Shown here: one piece after another, positions 43,788 to 52,186 of the stretch
Numbering within the stretch: the stretch's first letter is position 1
Layout of the letters: each line of letters begins with the position of its first letter
Origin: Candidatus Gastranaerophilales bacterium
GTDB taxonomy: Bacteria > Cyanobacteriota > Vampirovibrionia > Gastranaerophilales > Gastranaerophilaceae
DNA length: 64,000 nt
Assembly (NCBI GenBank): GCA_944322675.1
Contig: CALUPO010000003.1
Coordinates: forward strand, 1 to 64,000
Direction of reading: 5' to 3'
Program-made: the position numbers and the translations under genes
Notes under the pieces: generated by a model
What the model saw: the letters and a program-made list of their open reading frames with translations, nothing else
Told to the model about the DNA's origin: nothing
The model's database searches: none

Positions 43788-45109
43788 AAGTATGTGTAAT
43801 AGGGACAGGATATGTAGGTTTAGTAGCAGGAACATGCTTGGCGGAGATGGGCAATGATGTAATCTGTGTTGATAATAACCTTGAAAAATTGAGTCAACTT
43901 GAAAATGGTATTGTGCCAATTTATGAACCGGGTCTTGAAGAACTTATAAAAGTGAATGTGTCAGAGGGGAGATTATATTTTACCTCAAATTTAAAAGAAG
44001 CCGTTCAAAAATCCCTTGTTTGTTTTATTGCTGTTGGGACTCCTCAAGGTGAAGATGGTGAAGCTGATTTAAAATATGTTTATGAAGTTGCAAAAAGTAT
44101 AGGAAAGTCAATAAATGATTATAAAGTTATAGTTGATAAATCAACTGTTCCTGTTGGGACAGCTGATGCTGTTACAAAAATTATTAAAGAACAAACAAAC
44201 ATTGAATTTGATGTTGTTTCAAATCCTGAGTTTTTGAAGCAAGGTGCTGCGGTGGATGACTTTTTGAAGCCTGATAGAGTTGTTATTGGTTCAAATTCAC
44301 AAAGAGCAACTGAGATAATGCAGGAATTATATTCACCGTTTTTACGTACCGGTAATCCTGTTATTATTATGGATGTTAAATCGGCTGAAATGACAAAATA
44401 TGCGGCAAATTCATTTTTGGCGGTTAAAATATCATATGCAAATGAAATAGCAAATATTTGTGAGCAAGTTGGTGCTGATGCTGAAATGGTGCGTATTGGT
44501 ATGTGTTCAGATAAAAGAATTGGTTCGCAATTTTTATTCCCGGGATTGGGCTATGGAGGAAGTTGTTTTCCAAAGGATGTGAAAGCACTTCTTAAAACTG
44601 CAAAAGATAATAATTGTGATTATCAACTTCTTCAAGCAGCTGACGATGTTAATAAAAAACAAAGACAGGTATTTATTAATAAAATTTTAAATAAATATGG
44701 TAATGATTTAAGTGAAAAAACATTTGCAATTTGGGGATTAGCTTTTAAACCCAAGACTAATGATATGAGAGAAGCACCTGCTATAACTATCATTAATGCT
44801 TTGCTTGAAAGAGGAGCAAAAGTTCAAGCTTATGACCCAAAAGCAATGGATAGTGCAAAAGAAATTTTTAATAATAAAATAACTTATGCCAAATCTTCTT
44901 ATGATGCTTTAAATAATGCAGACTGCATGCTTTTGCTTACTGAGTGGAATGAGTTCCGTCGTCCTGATTTTGATAAAATTAAGTCATTGATGAAAGACTA
45001 TGTTATTTTTGACGGACGTAACCAGTATAATTCAAAACGATTAATAGAAAAAGGGTTTGAATATTATCAAATTGGAAAACAAATACAAAATTTATTAGTT
45101 AATATTTAA
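43784..45109 (+). CDS. ugd: UDP-glucose 6-dehydrogenase
   Basis: The 441-residue enzyme oxidises UDP-glucose twice to UDP-glucuronate with NAD+. The NAD site is GTGYVGLVAGTCLAEMG, VDKSTVPVGT and NPEFLKQGAAV follow, and the catalytic cysteine is in FPGLGYGGSCFPKDV. Length is normal. It is the last gene of the glycan cluster and supplies the donor precursor for the epimerase and decarboxylase. AAGGAG precedes the ATG. Confidence 0.97.
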   Translation: MKVCVIGTGYVGLVAGTCLAEMGNDVICVDNNLEKLSQLENGIVPIYEPGLEELIKVNVSEGRLYFTSNLKEAVQKSLVCFIAVGTPQGEDGEADLKYVYEVAKSIGKSINDYKVIVDKSTVPVGTADAVTKIIKEQTNIEFDVVSNPEFLKQGAAVDDFLKPDRVVIGSNSQRATEIMQELYSPFLRTGNPVIIMDVKSAEMTKYAANSFLAVKISYANEIANICEQVGADAEMVRIGMCSDKRIGSQFLFPGLGYGGSCFPKDVKALLKTAKDNNCDYQLLQAADDVNKKQRQVFINKILNKYGNDLSEKTFAIWGLAFKPKTNDMREAPAITIINALLERGAKVQAYDPKAMDSAKEIFNNKITYAKSSYDALNNADCMLLLTEWNEFRRPDFDKIKSLMKDYVIFDGRNQYNSKRLIEKGFEYYQIGKQIQNLLVNI

Positions 45110-45144
45110 TTTTAAAAATTTAATAAAAAAATATAAATTTTTTA

Positions 45145-46491
45145 TTAGTTGTCAAAGATTTTTTGGAATATTTCCTCTAAATTTTGCTTATCATTAATAT
45201 TTGATGGGTCACCAATTATGTGAAACGATTCTTTTGAGGTTGAGGGTGAGGGGTTGTTTTTGATTATGATTAATTTTGTTATCTCGTCAGAATGTATATC
45301 GAATTTATAATAGTCAAAAGTGCCATCATTCTTTTTAAATCTTAAATAGTTCCATGCAGGTCCGCTGTTATCACAGGCTATAGCTTTTATGTTCTGATTT
45401 TCTGAATTATTAATTAAATCCATAACAAGTAATGCTCTATGCCTGCAAACTCCAAGACCATATAACAGCCCATTATAAGTACTATCAAAAATTTGGCATG
45501 AATCTTTGTCTTCTATATCACCAACAATAGTTTTTTGTAAAATATTATCATTATCTTTAGGATAGATATTATTATTCATATAATATTGTATTGCTTCAAT
45601 TATATTGTAAGCATTATTATTTATATCAGATATATCATTATAATTATTTAATCTTTTTTTAAACTCATTTTGATATTGATTTTTTAATTCTTCAACTTTT
45701 GTGTTGTCTGTATTATTATTAATTGTCTCTAAAATTTTATCAATATTATTTCCGTTATCTTTATATTTTTCCAGCAATTTAATTATTGTATGTTTTTTGC
45801 AAATTATGTCATTTTTTTCATTTTTTAGTGTTTCTTCAAGTATTTTTGTATCAGAGTCTATATCTTTTCCAGATTCACTTATTTTTTTATTTATCAAATC
45901 TATATTTAATTTTTTTATATTCTTTTCGAATTCTTTTCTCTCATTTGAAGTTTCTTCTTCAAAATAGGTTTCTAAAAATTTGCAATAATTTTCTATATTC
46001 TCAATTTGATTTTCTATTGAAACATTTTTTAAATTAATAAGCTGTTTATAATGTTTCCCCATGCATTCTATAATATTAGAAAATAAATCTGTATTATTTT
46101 CTAAAGATTTTTCTTTTATTAAGTTATTCAAAGCAACAATGTTATTTTTTATTGTTTCTTGGGATAATGAAGGATTGTTTAAGGCATCTTGAAATTTTTG
46201 AATAGGATTATCATTTACAATATCAGATGTTTTGGGTAGACTTTTTTGAACTTTTTTACCATTAAAATATAGTCCACAAATTATAGTTGCTGCTGTAATA
46301 CCTAAAATAGCTGAAATAGTTAAGTTTCTTTTTCTTTTTTTTGACTTATCGTTTTGTTTGTTATTGTCCGGATTTGAAGTTATATAAATATCATGGTTAA
46401 CACCAAAGGATAAACTTTTTGGAGTTTGAGAATTACTTTTTTTGTTCTCACAATTATAACTATTATTAAATTGTAATTTATTCACATTCAT
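45145..46491 (-). CDS. SFG-tagged protein with a membrane segment and transglutaminase-like C-terminal domain
   Basis: 448 residues. A Lys/Asn/Ser-rich N-terminus reaches TPKSLSFGVNHD (SFG at 28-30). After a basic patch KKRKRN comes one hydrophobic segment (~57-74). A long coiled-coil-like region spans ~90-320. Near the end are GLGVCRHRALL (Cys349) and GPAWNYLRF, then YYKFDIH, in the order of the Cys / HxW / Asp sites of transglutaminase-like and EDR1-like cysteine enzymes; Pro379 stands where the catalytic His is expected. The enzymatic role is therefore uncertain. It is convergent with ugd. Confidence 0.8.
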   Translation of the reverse strand: MNVNKLQFNNSYNCENKKSNSQTPKSLSFGVNHDIYITSNPDNNKQNDKSKKRKRNLTISAILGITAATIICGLYFNGKKVQKSLPKTSDIVNDNPIQKFQDALNNPSLSQETIKNNIVALNNLIKEKSLENNTDLFSNIIECMGKHYKQLINLKNVSIENQIENIENYCKFLETYFEEETSNERKEFEKNIKKLNIDLINKKISESGKDIDSDTKILEETLKNEKNDIICKKHTIIKLLEKYKDNGNNIDKILETINNNTDNTKVEELKNQYQNEFKKRLNNYNDISDINNNAYNIIEAIQYYMNNNIYPKDNDNILQKTIVGDIEDKDSCQIFDSTYNGLLYGLGVCRHRALLVMDLINNSENQNIKAIACDNSGPAWNYLRFKKNDGTFDYYKFDIHSDEITKLIIIKNNPSPSTSKESFHIIGDPSNINDKQNLEEIFQKIFDN

Positions 46492-46499
46492 ACCTATTT

Positions 46500-46541
46500 A
46501 TATAAAAATACGTCAAAAAAAAATTTGACGTATTTTTATAT
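46500..46541 (-). terminator. Perfect 18-bp hairpin in the leader of the 45145 gene
   Basis: Left arm 46500-46517 and right arm 46524-46541 pair without a mismatch around a six-base A (or T) loop. It lies just upstream of the minus-strand gene starting at 46491. It may end transcription arriving from the small frame at 46565-46777 or structure the leader. Confidence 0.6.
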
Positions 46542-46564
46542 AAATATTAACAAAAATTTACATT

Positions 46565-46777
46565 TTATATGTTACATTTATTATCTTTTTCTTTCTCAAT
46601 CCACACATAAGTTTGATTAAAAGCATTTTTAAAAGGATTATAATTAAAATTTTTGTTAATAAAAGGATTTATAGCTTTATTATCAAAGTCCACAATTTCT
46701 CTCAATATTATTTTAAAATAGTTATAAAAATTCATAAAATTAAAAATTTCCACTTTAAATACAAATTCATTATGCAT
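46565..46777 (-). CDS. Possible 70-residue hypothetical protein
   Basis: An open frame rich in Phe, Asn and Lys with no similarity I recognise, no signal peptide and no Shine-Dalgarno. It is listed because the perfect hairpin at 46500-46541 would make a reasonable terminator for it and because it fills an otherwise empty 430-base gap. The opposite-strand frame at 46613 is at least as open, so chance is a serious alternative. Confidence 0.25.
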   Translation of the reverse strand: MHNEFVFKVEIFNFMNFYNYFKIILREIVDFDNKAINPFINKNFNYNPFKNAFNQTYVWIEKEKDNKCNI

Positions 46778-46863
46778 TTTTTTTTACTAAATAAAATTAG
46801 CCAAATGGGTTAAATTTATTTTTTTTTTGTAGTATAATATTTTAAGATATAAAAAATTAATAG

Positions 46864-46892
46864 TTGCAATATTAAAGAAAAACTTGTATACT
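46864..46892 (+). promoter_or_regulatory. Sigma-70-type promoter of the 46924-48400 operon
   Basis: TTGCAA (46864-46869), a 17-base spacer and TATACT (46887-46892). The predicted start near 46899 leaves a 25-base leader containing GGGAG eight bases before a TTG codon. This is the best-matching promoter I saw in the window. Confidence 0.65.
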
Positions 46893-46923
46893 AAACATGG
46901 GTTTTAAGCAGGGAGATTAAGGC

Positions 46924-47256
46924 TTGGTTGATAATAGCTCTTCTTTTAAGAATGTAGGTATGTCAGGTGTGAACTTTAAGGATGCACAAAGTAATACAGG
47001 AAAATTAAGTGATGAAAAGATGGGGTCAGAAGCTCAATACTACGCACAAAATGAAGAAGAAGATGAAAATGAGGAACAAAATGAACAGATTCCACCTTAT
47101 GTAGATAGAAGTGCACAATTAAATGCCTCCTTAAATTCTCTTGCAATGATGAATGTTATAAATGTTTTAAAAAAGGGACAGGATAAGGAAAAGTTTTTAA
47201 AAGAGATAAGTTTTAGAAAGGAAGAAGTAAAAAGTGTTGAAAGTGATGAAGAATAA
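46924..47256 (+). CDS. Small acidic hypothetical protein with TTG start
   Basis: 110 residues. The TTG at 46924 is supported by GGGAG (46911-46915) eight bases upstream and by a promoter just before it. The N-terminus is Ser-rich (SSSFKNVGMSGVNFKD). A Glu/Asn block (EEEDENEEQNEQ) and a helical segment with NSLAMMNVINVLKKG follow. There is no signal peptide and no recognised domain. Its last codons overlap the start of the SLH-protein gene, so the two are probably coupled. Confidence 0.7.
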   Translation: MVDNSSSFKNVGMSGVNFKDAQSNTGKLSDEKMGSEAQYYAQNEEEDENEEQNEQIPPYVDRSAQLNASLNSLAMMNVINVLKKGQDKEKFLKEISFRKEEVKSVESDEE

Positions 47257-48400
47257 TTTAAGAAAAATTTTATTATCTTTTTTAATTTGTTTTATTAGTT
47301 CATTATTCATAAATGCATATGCATTTAATGATATGGACAAAACACACTGGGCTTATAATTATATTACCCAGCTTGAAGAAGATGGTGTTGTTGTTGGATA
47401 TCCTGACGGAAGTTACAAGCCGGAGCAATTTGTTACACGTGCAGAGTTTGCAACAATGGTTGTAAAAGCGTTAAATCAAGGAGACTATGTTGTAAGTAAT
47501 GTTGCTAATTTTTCAGATGTTGATGAAGGTTTTTGGGGTTGGGATAATATACAACGTGCTAATGACTTAGATATAATGAAAGGGTTGCCAAACGGAACAT
47601 TTTTACCTCAGGATCATGTATCAAAAGCTCAAGCTATTGCAATTGTTGTAAGTTCTTTAAATACAAAAGAAATGACAGAAAGTGAAGCTAAAGATATTTT
47701 AAATGAATCATATTCTGATGTGGATAATGTTGAAAGCTGGGCTTTAATTCCTACAGGTAAAGCTAAAAGCATGGGACTTATTGTTGATACTCCTGGATTT
47801 GAAGGAAAATTATCTTTAAATGAAAATGCAACACGTGCTGAATTAGCAGCTTATCTATCAAAAATGATTGAATGGACAAAAAAAATACCAAATGAAAAAA
47901 TTGAAGAAACTATGAAACGTCGGGCTGATAGTGGCTATGTTGTTCAAGGAGTTCAATTTGATGGAAAGTATGCTATAATACCTAAGGGAACTTTATTGCC
48001 TGTGGCTATGAATCAAAAGGTTTCTACACAAACGTTTAAAGATACACAAGAACTTGGCGGATATTTGCCTCAAAATATAATTAGTGAAGATTATTACTTG
48101 TTACTTGATGAAAAATCACAAATTTATGGTCAGTCACTTAAAGTTAAAAGAGCATGGTTATTTATTCGTAATGGTAAACTTGTTATTGAAACACGTAATA
48201 TAAGAACTCCTATACCACAAGTTTCTTATTTCTGGGCATTATCTGAGCAGTTTCCAACATATAAGTCAAGTTTTACTGAATTTTTAAGGAAAATTTTTAA
48301 AGGTGCCAAAATTGAAGTTCAAAAAGATGAAGTTATTAATGTTAAACTTCTTGAAGATATACGTATTGATTTAACAACTGGAAAAATCGTACACTATTAA
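47246..48400 (+). CDS. Exported SLH-domain protein
   Basis: The product is 384 residues from the ATG at 47246. A signal peptide is clear: basic KNNLRK, then hydrophobic ILLSFLICFISSLFINAYA, with cleavage likely after AYA. Three S-layer homology repeats follow (FNDMDKTHWAYNYI..., FSDVDEGFWGWDNI..., YSDVDNVESWALIP...), covering about residues 30-215. They attach proteins to peptidoglycan-linked polymers and occur in cyanobacterial-lineage envelope proteins. The C-terminal ~170 residues are beta-rich and unassigned. It is too short for a porin barrel of the cyanobacterial Som type. Confidence 0.9.
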   Translation: MKNNLRKILLSFLICFISSLFINAYAFNDMDKTHWAYNYITQLEEDGVVVGYPDGSYKPEQFVTRAEFATMVVKALNQGDYVVSNVANFSDVDEGFWGWDNIQRANDLDIMKGLPNGTFLPQDHVSKAQAIAIVVSSLNTKEMTESEAKDILNESYSDVDNVESWALIPTGKAKSMGLIVDTPGFEGKLSLNENATRAELAAYLSKMIEWTKKIPNEKIEETMKRRADSGYVVQGVQFDGKYAIIPKGTLLPVAMNQKVSTQTFKDTQELGGYLPQNIISEDYYLLLDEKSQIYGQSLKVKRAWLFIRNGKLVIETRNIRTPIPQVSYFWALSEQFPTYKSSFTEFLRKIFKGAKIEVQKDEVINVKLLEDIRIDLTTGKIVHY

Positions 48401-48436
48401 CAATAAATAAATGAAATCAATTATTTATCCAAAAGT

Positions 48437-48472
48437 AAAAGGTGAAATATTAAAATATTTCACCTTTTATTT
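48437..48472. terminator. Bidirectional intrinsic terminator
   Basis: AAAAGGTGAAATATT (48437-48451) and AATATTTCACCTTTT (48454-48468) form a 15-bp perfect stem with a two-base loop, followed by T-rich sequence. It separates the SLH gene from the convergent gene whose stop is at 48467. Confidence 0.88.
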
Positions 48473-49345
48473 TTGTTTTTCTCTATTTTCTAAATTAGTT
48501 TCAAATTCTTTTAATGTTTTTTCTCCAACCAGTTTTTCAAGTGAACTTCTTTTAAACATAAAGTCTGATTTTGCTTTTTCATAATTATCACAAGCTGTTT
48601 TATAATAAGCATCAGCAATAAGTATATGGGATTTATCATTTAAATTAACTGCTTGATTGTATCTTTTATTACGATATTCAAGTGTAGAATTTGAAAGTTT
48701 TAATTGATTATATGCACCCATATAATCGAAATAATTTTTAGCAAGTTTTTTTTGAAGTTCATCAATTTTTCTCATTAAAACGATCATATCTGCATCTGTA
48801 ACTTTTGTATATTTATAATTTAAATCGTCATTTGTGACACTTAATTGCCCTAGTAAAGCACCTGAAGCTATTGCAGCTGTTGATATAAATGGATCTCCAA
48901 GTCCCATCCCGGCAATTGATGTGAAGCTTGCAAGTGGTTTTATAATTTTTTTTACCATTGTTTCATCCTGTTTGCCGCCATCAGGATTGGACAATTTATA
49001 TATTGCAAATTTTATTGATTCACTTAAGGATGCTGCACCATTCCATAATAATTGTAAATCACTTATAGTATCAGATTCGTTATCTTCAAGAATACAAGTT
49101 ATTTCATCTGATATATTTTTAAGTGATAATTTTGTTAAATCTAACTGTTTTTTTCGGGTAATTTTACCATGTAGTTCTTTTAACTGAGTATTTTCTACTT
49201 GTTTATATCTACTTTCTATTTTATCATTTGTTCCGACTCTATAAAAATTAGGTTTAATAACTTCCATATCATCCAAAAGAACCTGGGCATGGACTTTATT
49301 TATATTGATTAACAAAATTATAAATAAAATCATTTTTTTATTCAT
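48467..49345 (-). CDS. Exported helical protein, paralogue of its neighbour (TolC-like helices)
   Basis: 292 residues with a signal peptide (MNKKMILFIILLININKVHA, cleavage after VHA). A central LQLLWNGAASLSESIKFAIYK aligns with LLWNATVERNEVIKFALHK in the next gene. The C-terminal ~90 residues (LKLSNSTLEYRNKRYNQAV ... KLVGEKTLKEFE) have the long-helix pattern and the late L-x-G motif of TolC/efflux outer-membrane factors, but beta-strands are lacking. The function is unknown; an accessory role in envelope export is a guess. Confidence 0.72.
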   Translation of the reverse strand: MNKKMILFIILLININKVHAQVLLDDMEVIKPNFYRVGTNDKIESRYKQVENTQLKELHGKITRKKQLDLTKLSLKNISDEITCILEDNESDTISDLQLLWNGAASLSESIKFAIYKLSNPDGGKQDETMVKKIIKPLASFTSIAGMGLGDPFISTAAIASGALLGQLSVTNDDLNYKYTKVTDADMIVLMRKIDELQKKLAKNYFDYMGAYNQLKLSNSTLEYRNKRYNQAVNLNDKSHILIADAYYKTACDNYEKAKSDFMFKRSSLEKLVGEKTLKEFETNLENREKQK

Positions 49346-49357
49346 ATATATAAACCT

Positions 49358-50191
49358 TTATGTTTTTTCAAAAATTTCAGTGTTAAATTTATACTGATAT
49401 AAATTTAACTTACTTATAGCCTTACTTCCTGCAAGCCTTTGTAAATTATACTGGTATATTTTTGCATTATTTAATAATTGTGTTTCTTCAATTAATAAAT
49501 CATCGTATAAAGATGATGATATTGTAATTTCAAGTTCATCTTTATTTTGAATTGCGTTATGGTAGTTTTTATTATATAAAAGTAACTTTTCTCTTAAAGC
49601 TAGAAGTTGTTGAAGAGTAATTTTATAATTATAATAATTAGAAACGATATCATCCTGAAGGGTTTCAATCATTGAAGCAAGTTCAATTAATTCTGTATCA
49701 GTTAATGTACTTTCTTTTGGCATAGCGTCTCTATTAATAAAATTTTGTGCTAAACGTCCAGTAGCAAAAGATGCTGACTGGATTAATGAATTTGACCCCA
49801 TAAGAGAAGGAAGATAAGCAGCCCCTGTTATTAAAGCACTAAGTGTCTTTGCCATAAGTGAGGATTGCATCCTATGTTGTGATTGTGGTGTTAATATCTT
49901 GTGTAAAGCAAATTTTATAACTTCATTTCGTTCAACTGTTGCATTCCATAAAAGTTCAATATCTTCAAAATCTTTATTTTTTTGAAGTTCAATAAGTTCA
50001 TTTAACTTATCATCATCTATATTTAATTTTAAAACATCATTTGATTTCTTTATACTTTCATTATACTTAATTTTGTGTTGTTCTACATCATTCAATATAA
50101 TTTCTTCGGAAAAAGCAAAACAACTAAAATATGTAAAACTTAGAGTTAGAAATAATAAAGATACTTTTTTTACACAATAATAATTCTTCAT
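49358..50191 (-). CDS. Exported helical protein, tandem paralogue
   Basis: 277 residues. The hydrophobic N-terminus (KKVSLLFLTLSFTYFSCFA) is a signal peptide with cleavage likely after CFA. It shares the LLWN...VIKFAL...K block, a Gly/Ala-rich hydrophobic middle (~110-150) and a helical C-terminus ending in LQRLAGSKAISKL with its neighbour 12 bases downstream, so the pair arose by duplication. The hydrophobic middle might insert into a membrane. No known domain name can be given with confidence. Confidence 0.72.
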   Translation of the reverse strand: MKNYYCVKKVSLLFLTLSFTYFSCFAFSEEIILNDVEQHKIKYNESIKKSNDVLKLNIDDDKLNELIELQKNKDFEDIELLWNATVERNEVIKFALHKILTPQSQHRMQSSLMAKTLSALITGAAYLPSLMGSNSLIQSASFATGRLAQNFINRDAMPKESTLTDTELIELASMIETLQDDIVSNYYNYKITLQQLLALREKLLLYNKNYHNAIQNKDELEITISSSLYDDLLIEETQLLNNAKIYQYNLQRLAGSKAISKLNLYQYKFNTEIFEKT

Positions 50192-50231
50192 ATTTAAGTT
50201 ATAGCATATAATTTTTTGAGTATCAATTTAA

Positions 50232-50519
50232 TTATATACGATTTTCCCAAACTCCACCTTTGCGATCAACAACAGCATCATAGCAACTCCATATACGAAA
50301 AATACCTGTTAAACCAAGAAGTGCATGACAGCCACATTTTTCAGCAGGTTCGTCATTCATAAGTTGACCTATGCCGGGCCATATAAGCAAAGATAAAGCA
50401 CCGGCACCAATAGTTTTAGGTGTAACTTTTCCATTACGACCGTGTGTACCGGCAAATGACATTTGTATATTAAATAATAAAACTGTTACTAACATTAATG
50501 AGGCAATAATTTTTTTCAT
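50232..50519 (-). CDS. Small exported or membrane protein with cysteines
   Basis: 95 residues. The signal-like N-terminus MKKIIASLMLVTVLLFNIQMSFA would be cleaved after SFA. The mature part has a glycine-rich hydrophobic stretch (GAGALSLLIWPGIGQLM) and CGCHA plus a later Cys. A strong AAGGGG precedes the ATG. It is probably the first gene of a minus-strand operon with the two tandem paralogues (40-base gap). Its function is unknown. Confidence 0.72.
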   Translation of the reverse strand: MKKIIASLMLVTVLLFNIQMSFAGTHGRNGKVTPKTIGAGALSLLIWPGIGQLMNDEPAEKCGCHALLGLTGIFRIWSCYDAVVDRKGGVWENRI

Positions 50520-50584
50520 ACATTTCCCCTTAAATCTTATCCTTAATGAGTATAATTGTATCTATAAATAGCTATAAAATCAAG

Positions 50585-52186
50585 TTATATTTTTTTTAAA
50601 ATATCAAATGCAGCTGCTTCTCCAGTTTGAAAAGCAGATATTTGTACTCTTAGTGCACTTTGAGCTTCAAAATCAGCACTTAAACAACGTCCTGTAGTGT
50701 ACAAATTTTTAAATTTTTTAGATTTTATACTCTCGATAGGCAAAAAATATTCAATGTTTTTATGTTCTATTTTTATATCATTATTATGTATATCTATTGG
50801 GTAATTTGAATTGAGAATTTCATTTTTAAAATGTTTTGATTTAAGCATATCTTCTTTTTTATAAATATACTCTCCTTCAATCATATTTGAAACTCTAATA
50901 CCAAGTGAATTTGCAATTTCACTTATATATGCATTTTTAAAGCCTGGAATGTATTTTCTACAAAATACAAATATTTTGTATATTTTTTTTCGTCCTTCAA
51001 TTAATGCAAGACTTTTATTTTTAATAGATTTATTATCGGTAAATATACGTGGACAATTAAAGGCAATAGCATTTTTTCTATTTGCGACTGTAAAAATTTG
51101 AAAATAAGATATATCTTCTTGATCTAATATTTTTTCTTCAAGTGCTTTTTTAAAAATATTATTAAATGACCAGTTATCTTTGGTATCAAATGTATAAGCA
51201 GTGCTTAAATGTATATCATTATTAATTTTGTATACTGGTTCATTTATTTCTGATTTACGATATTTTTTTATATATTTTGATAATTTACTAATATCAACAT
51301 TTTCGACAATAAAACGTAAAGTAGAATATTGATATTTATTATCTGTATTAATTTTTGTACAACCTGATATCATACTTAATGCACCATCACCTGTGGCATC
51401 AATAAAATATTTTGCTTCATATTTATATGCTTTTATTGAAAATTGTTTTATAACATCACAATAATTCTTATCGAGATATACCGATAAAAAATTATTGTTT
51501 TTCATTTCTTCATTTAAAGAACTATTTAAATTGAGTTTATATTGTTCAGGAATTTTACAACAAGTATCATTAAAATATTGAGATAAATAAATATTTAAAG
51601 AATAACAACAATTTTCATGATAGTCTTTGTTGATAAATTTTGAGTTATTATTTTCTTTTATTTTGTTTTTTGACTTTTTAATTTTATCATTATATGTCTT
51701 ATCGGTATATAATGATAAAATTTTATCTTCATTATAATAATTTCGACATGAATATTTAGTTTCAATTTGTTTTATATTTTCTATATCATAATTTGTAGGT
51801 ATTATGCCAACAGCTAATATTTTATCGTTCAATTGATAAGAAGAATTAACAAATGTATTATAATAAATTGTGCAATTTACTTCGTTTAGCATTTCTTCAA
51901 ATACAATTTTACACAATTGAGGTTCCATCCAAAAATCATTATTATTCATAGGAAAAGTTATTTGTGCATTATATTTTTTTAATTTGATTAATAAATCGTC
52001 TAAAAAAATAGAATTTATACTCTGTGATGTTTTCATAGAAGGAATAACAAGGGAAGATGTAATTGCACCTCCTAAATAAGATTCTTTTTCAATAATTAAA
52101 GTTTTTAATCCATTTTTTGAAGCTACATATGCAGCTGCTATGCCTGATACACCGCCTCCGCATACTATTACATCATATTTTTCCAT
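50585..52186 (-). CDS. FAD-dependent oxidoreductase (FAD_oxidored type)
   Basis: 533 residues. The dinucleotide site DVIVCGGGVSGIAAAYVAS and IIEKESYLGGAITSSLVIP match the FAD_oxidored group. FIDATGDGALSMISG and the C-terminal LYTTGRCLSADFEAQSALRVQ complete the FAD site. A long low-complexity Lys/Asn/Tyr insert (~140-235) is unusual. The substrate is unknown. Its start overlaps the end of the MnmC2-like methyltransferase gene by 19 bases, which suggests a joint function. Confidence 0.85.
   Translation of the reverse strand: MEKYDVIVCGGGVSGIAAAYVASKNGLKTLIIEKESYLGGAITSSLVIPSMKTSQSINSIFLDDLLIKLKKYNAQITFPMNNNDFWMEPQLCKIVFEEMLNEVNCTIYYNTFVNSSYQLNDKILAVGIIPTNYDIENIKQIETKYSCRNYYNEDKILSLYTDKTYNDKIKKSKNKIKENNNSKFINKDYHENCCYSLNIYLSQYFNDTCCKIPEQYKLNLNSSLNEEMKNNNFLSVYLDKNYCDVIKQFSIKAYKYEAKYFIDATGDGALSMISGCTKINTDNKYQYSTLRFIVENVDISKLSKYIKKYRKSEINEPVYKINNDIHLSTAYTFDTKDNWSFNNIFKKALEEKILDQEDISYFQIFTVANRKNAIAFNCPRIFTDNKSIKNKSLALIEGRKKIYKIFVFCRKYIPGFKNAYISEIANSLGIRVSNMIEGEYIYKKEDMLKSKHFKNEILNSNYPIDIHNNDIKIEHKNIEYFLPIESIKSKKFKNLYTTGRCLSADFEAQSALRVQISAFQTGEAAAFDILKKI

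Noticed and set aside
46613-46813. 66-residue plus-strand frame rich in Ile, Phe and Lys
   Set aside because: Its composition is that of random A+T-rich sequence. It lies antisense to another weak frame and lacks a ribosome site.
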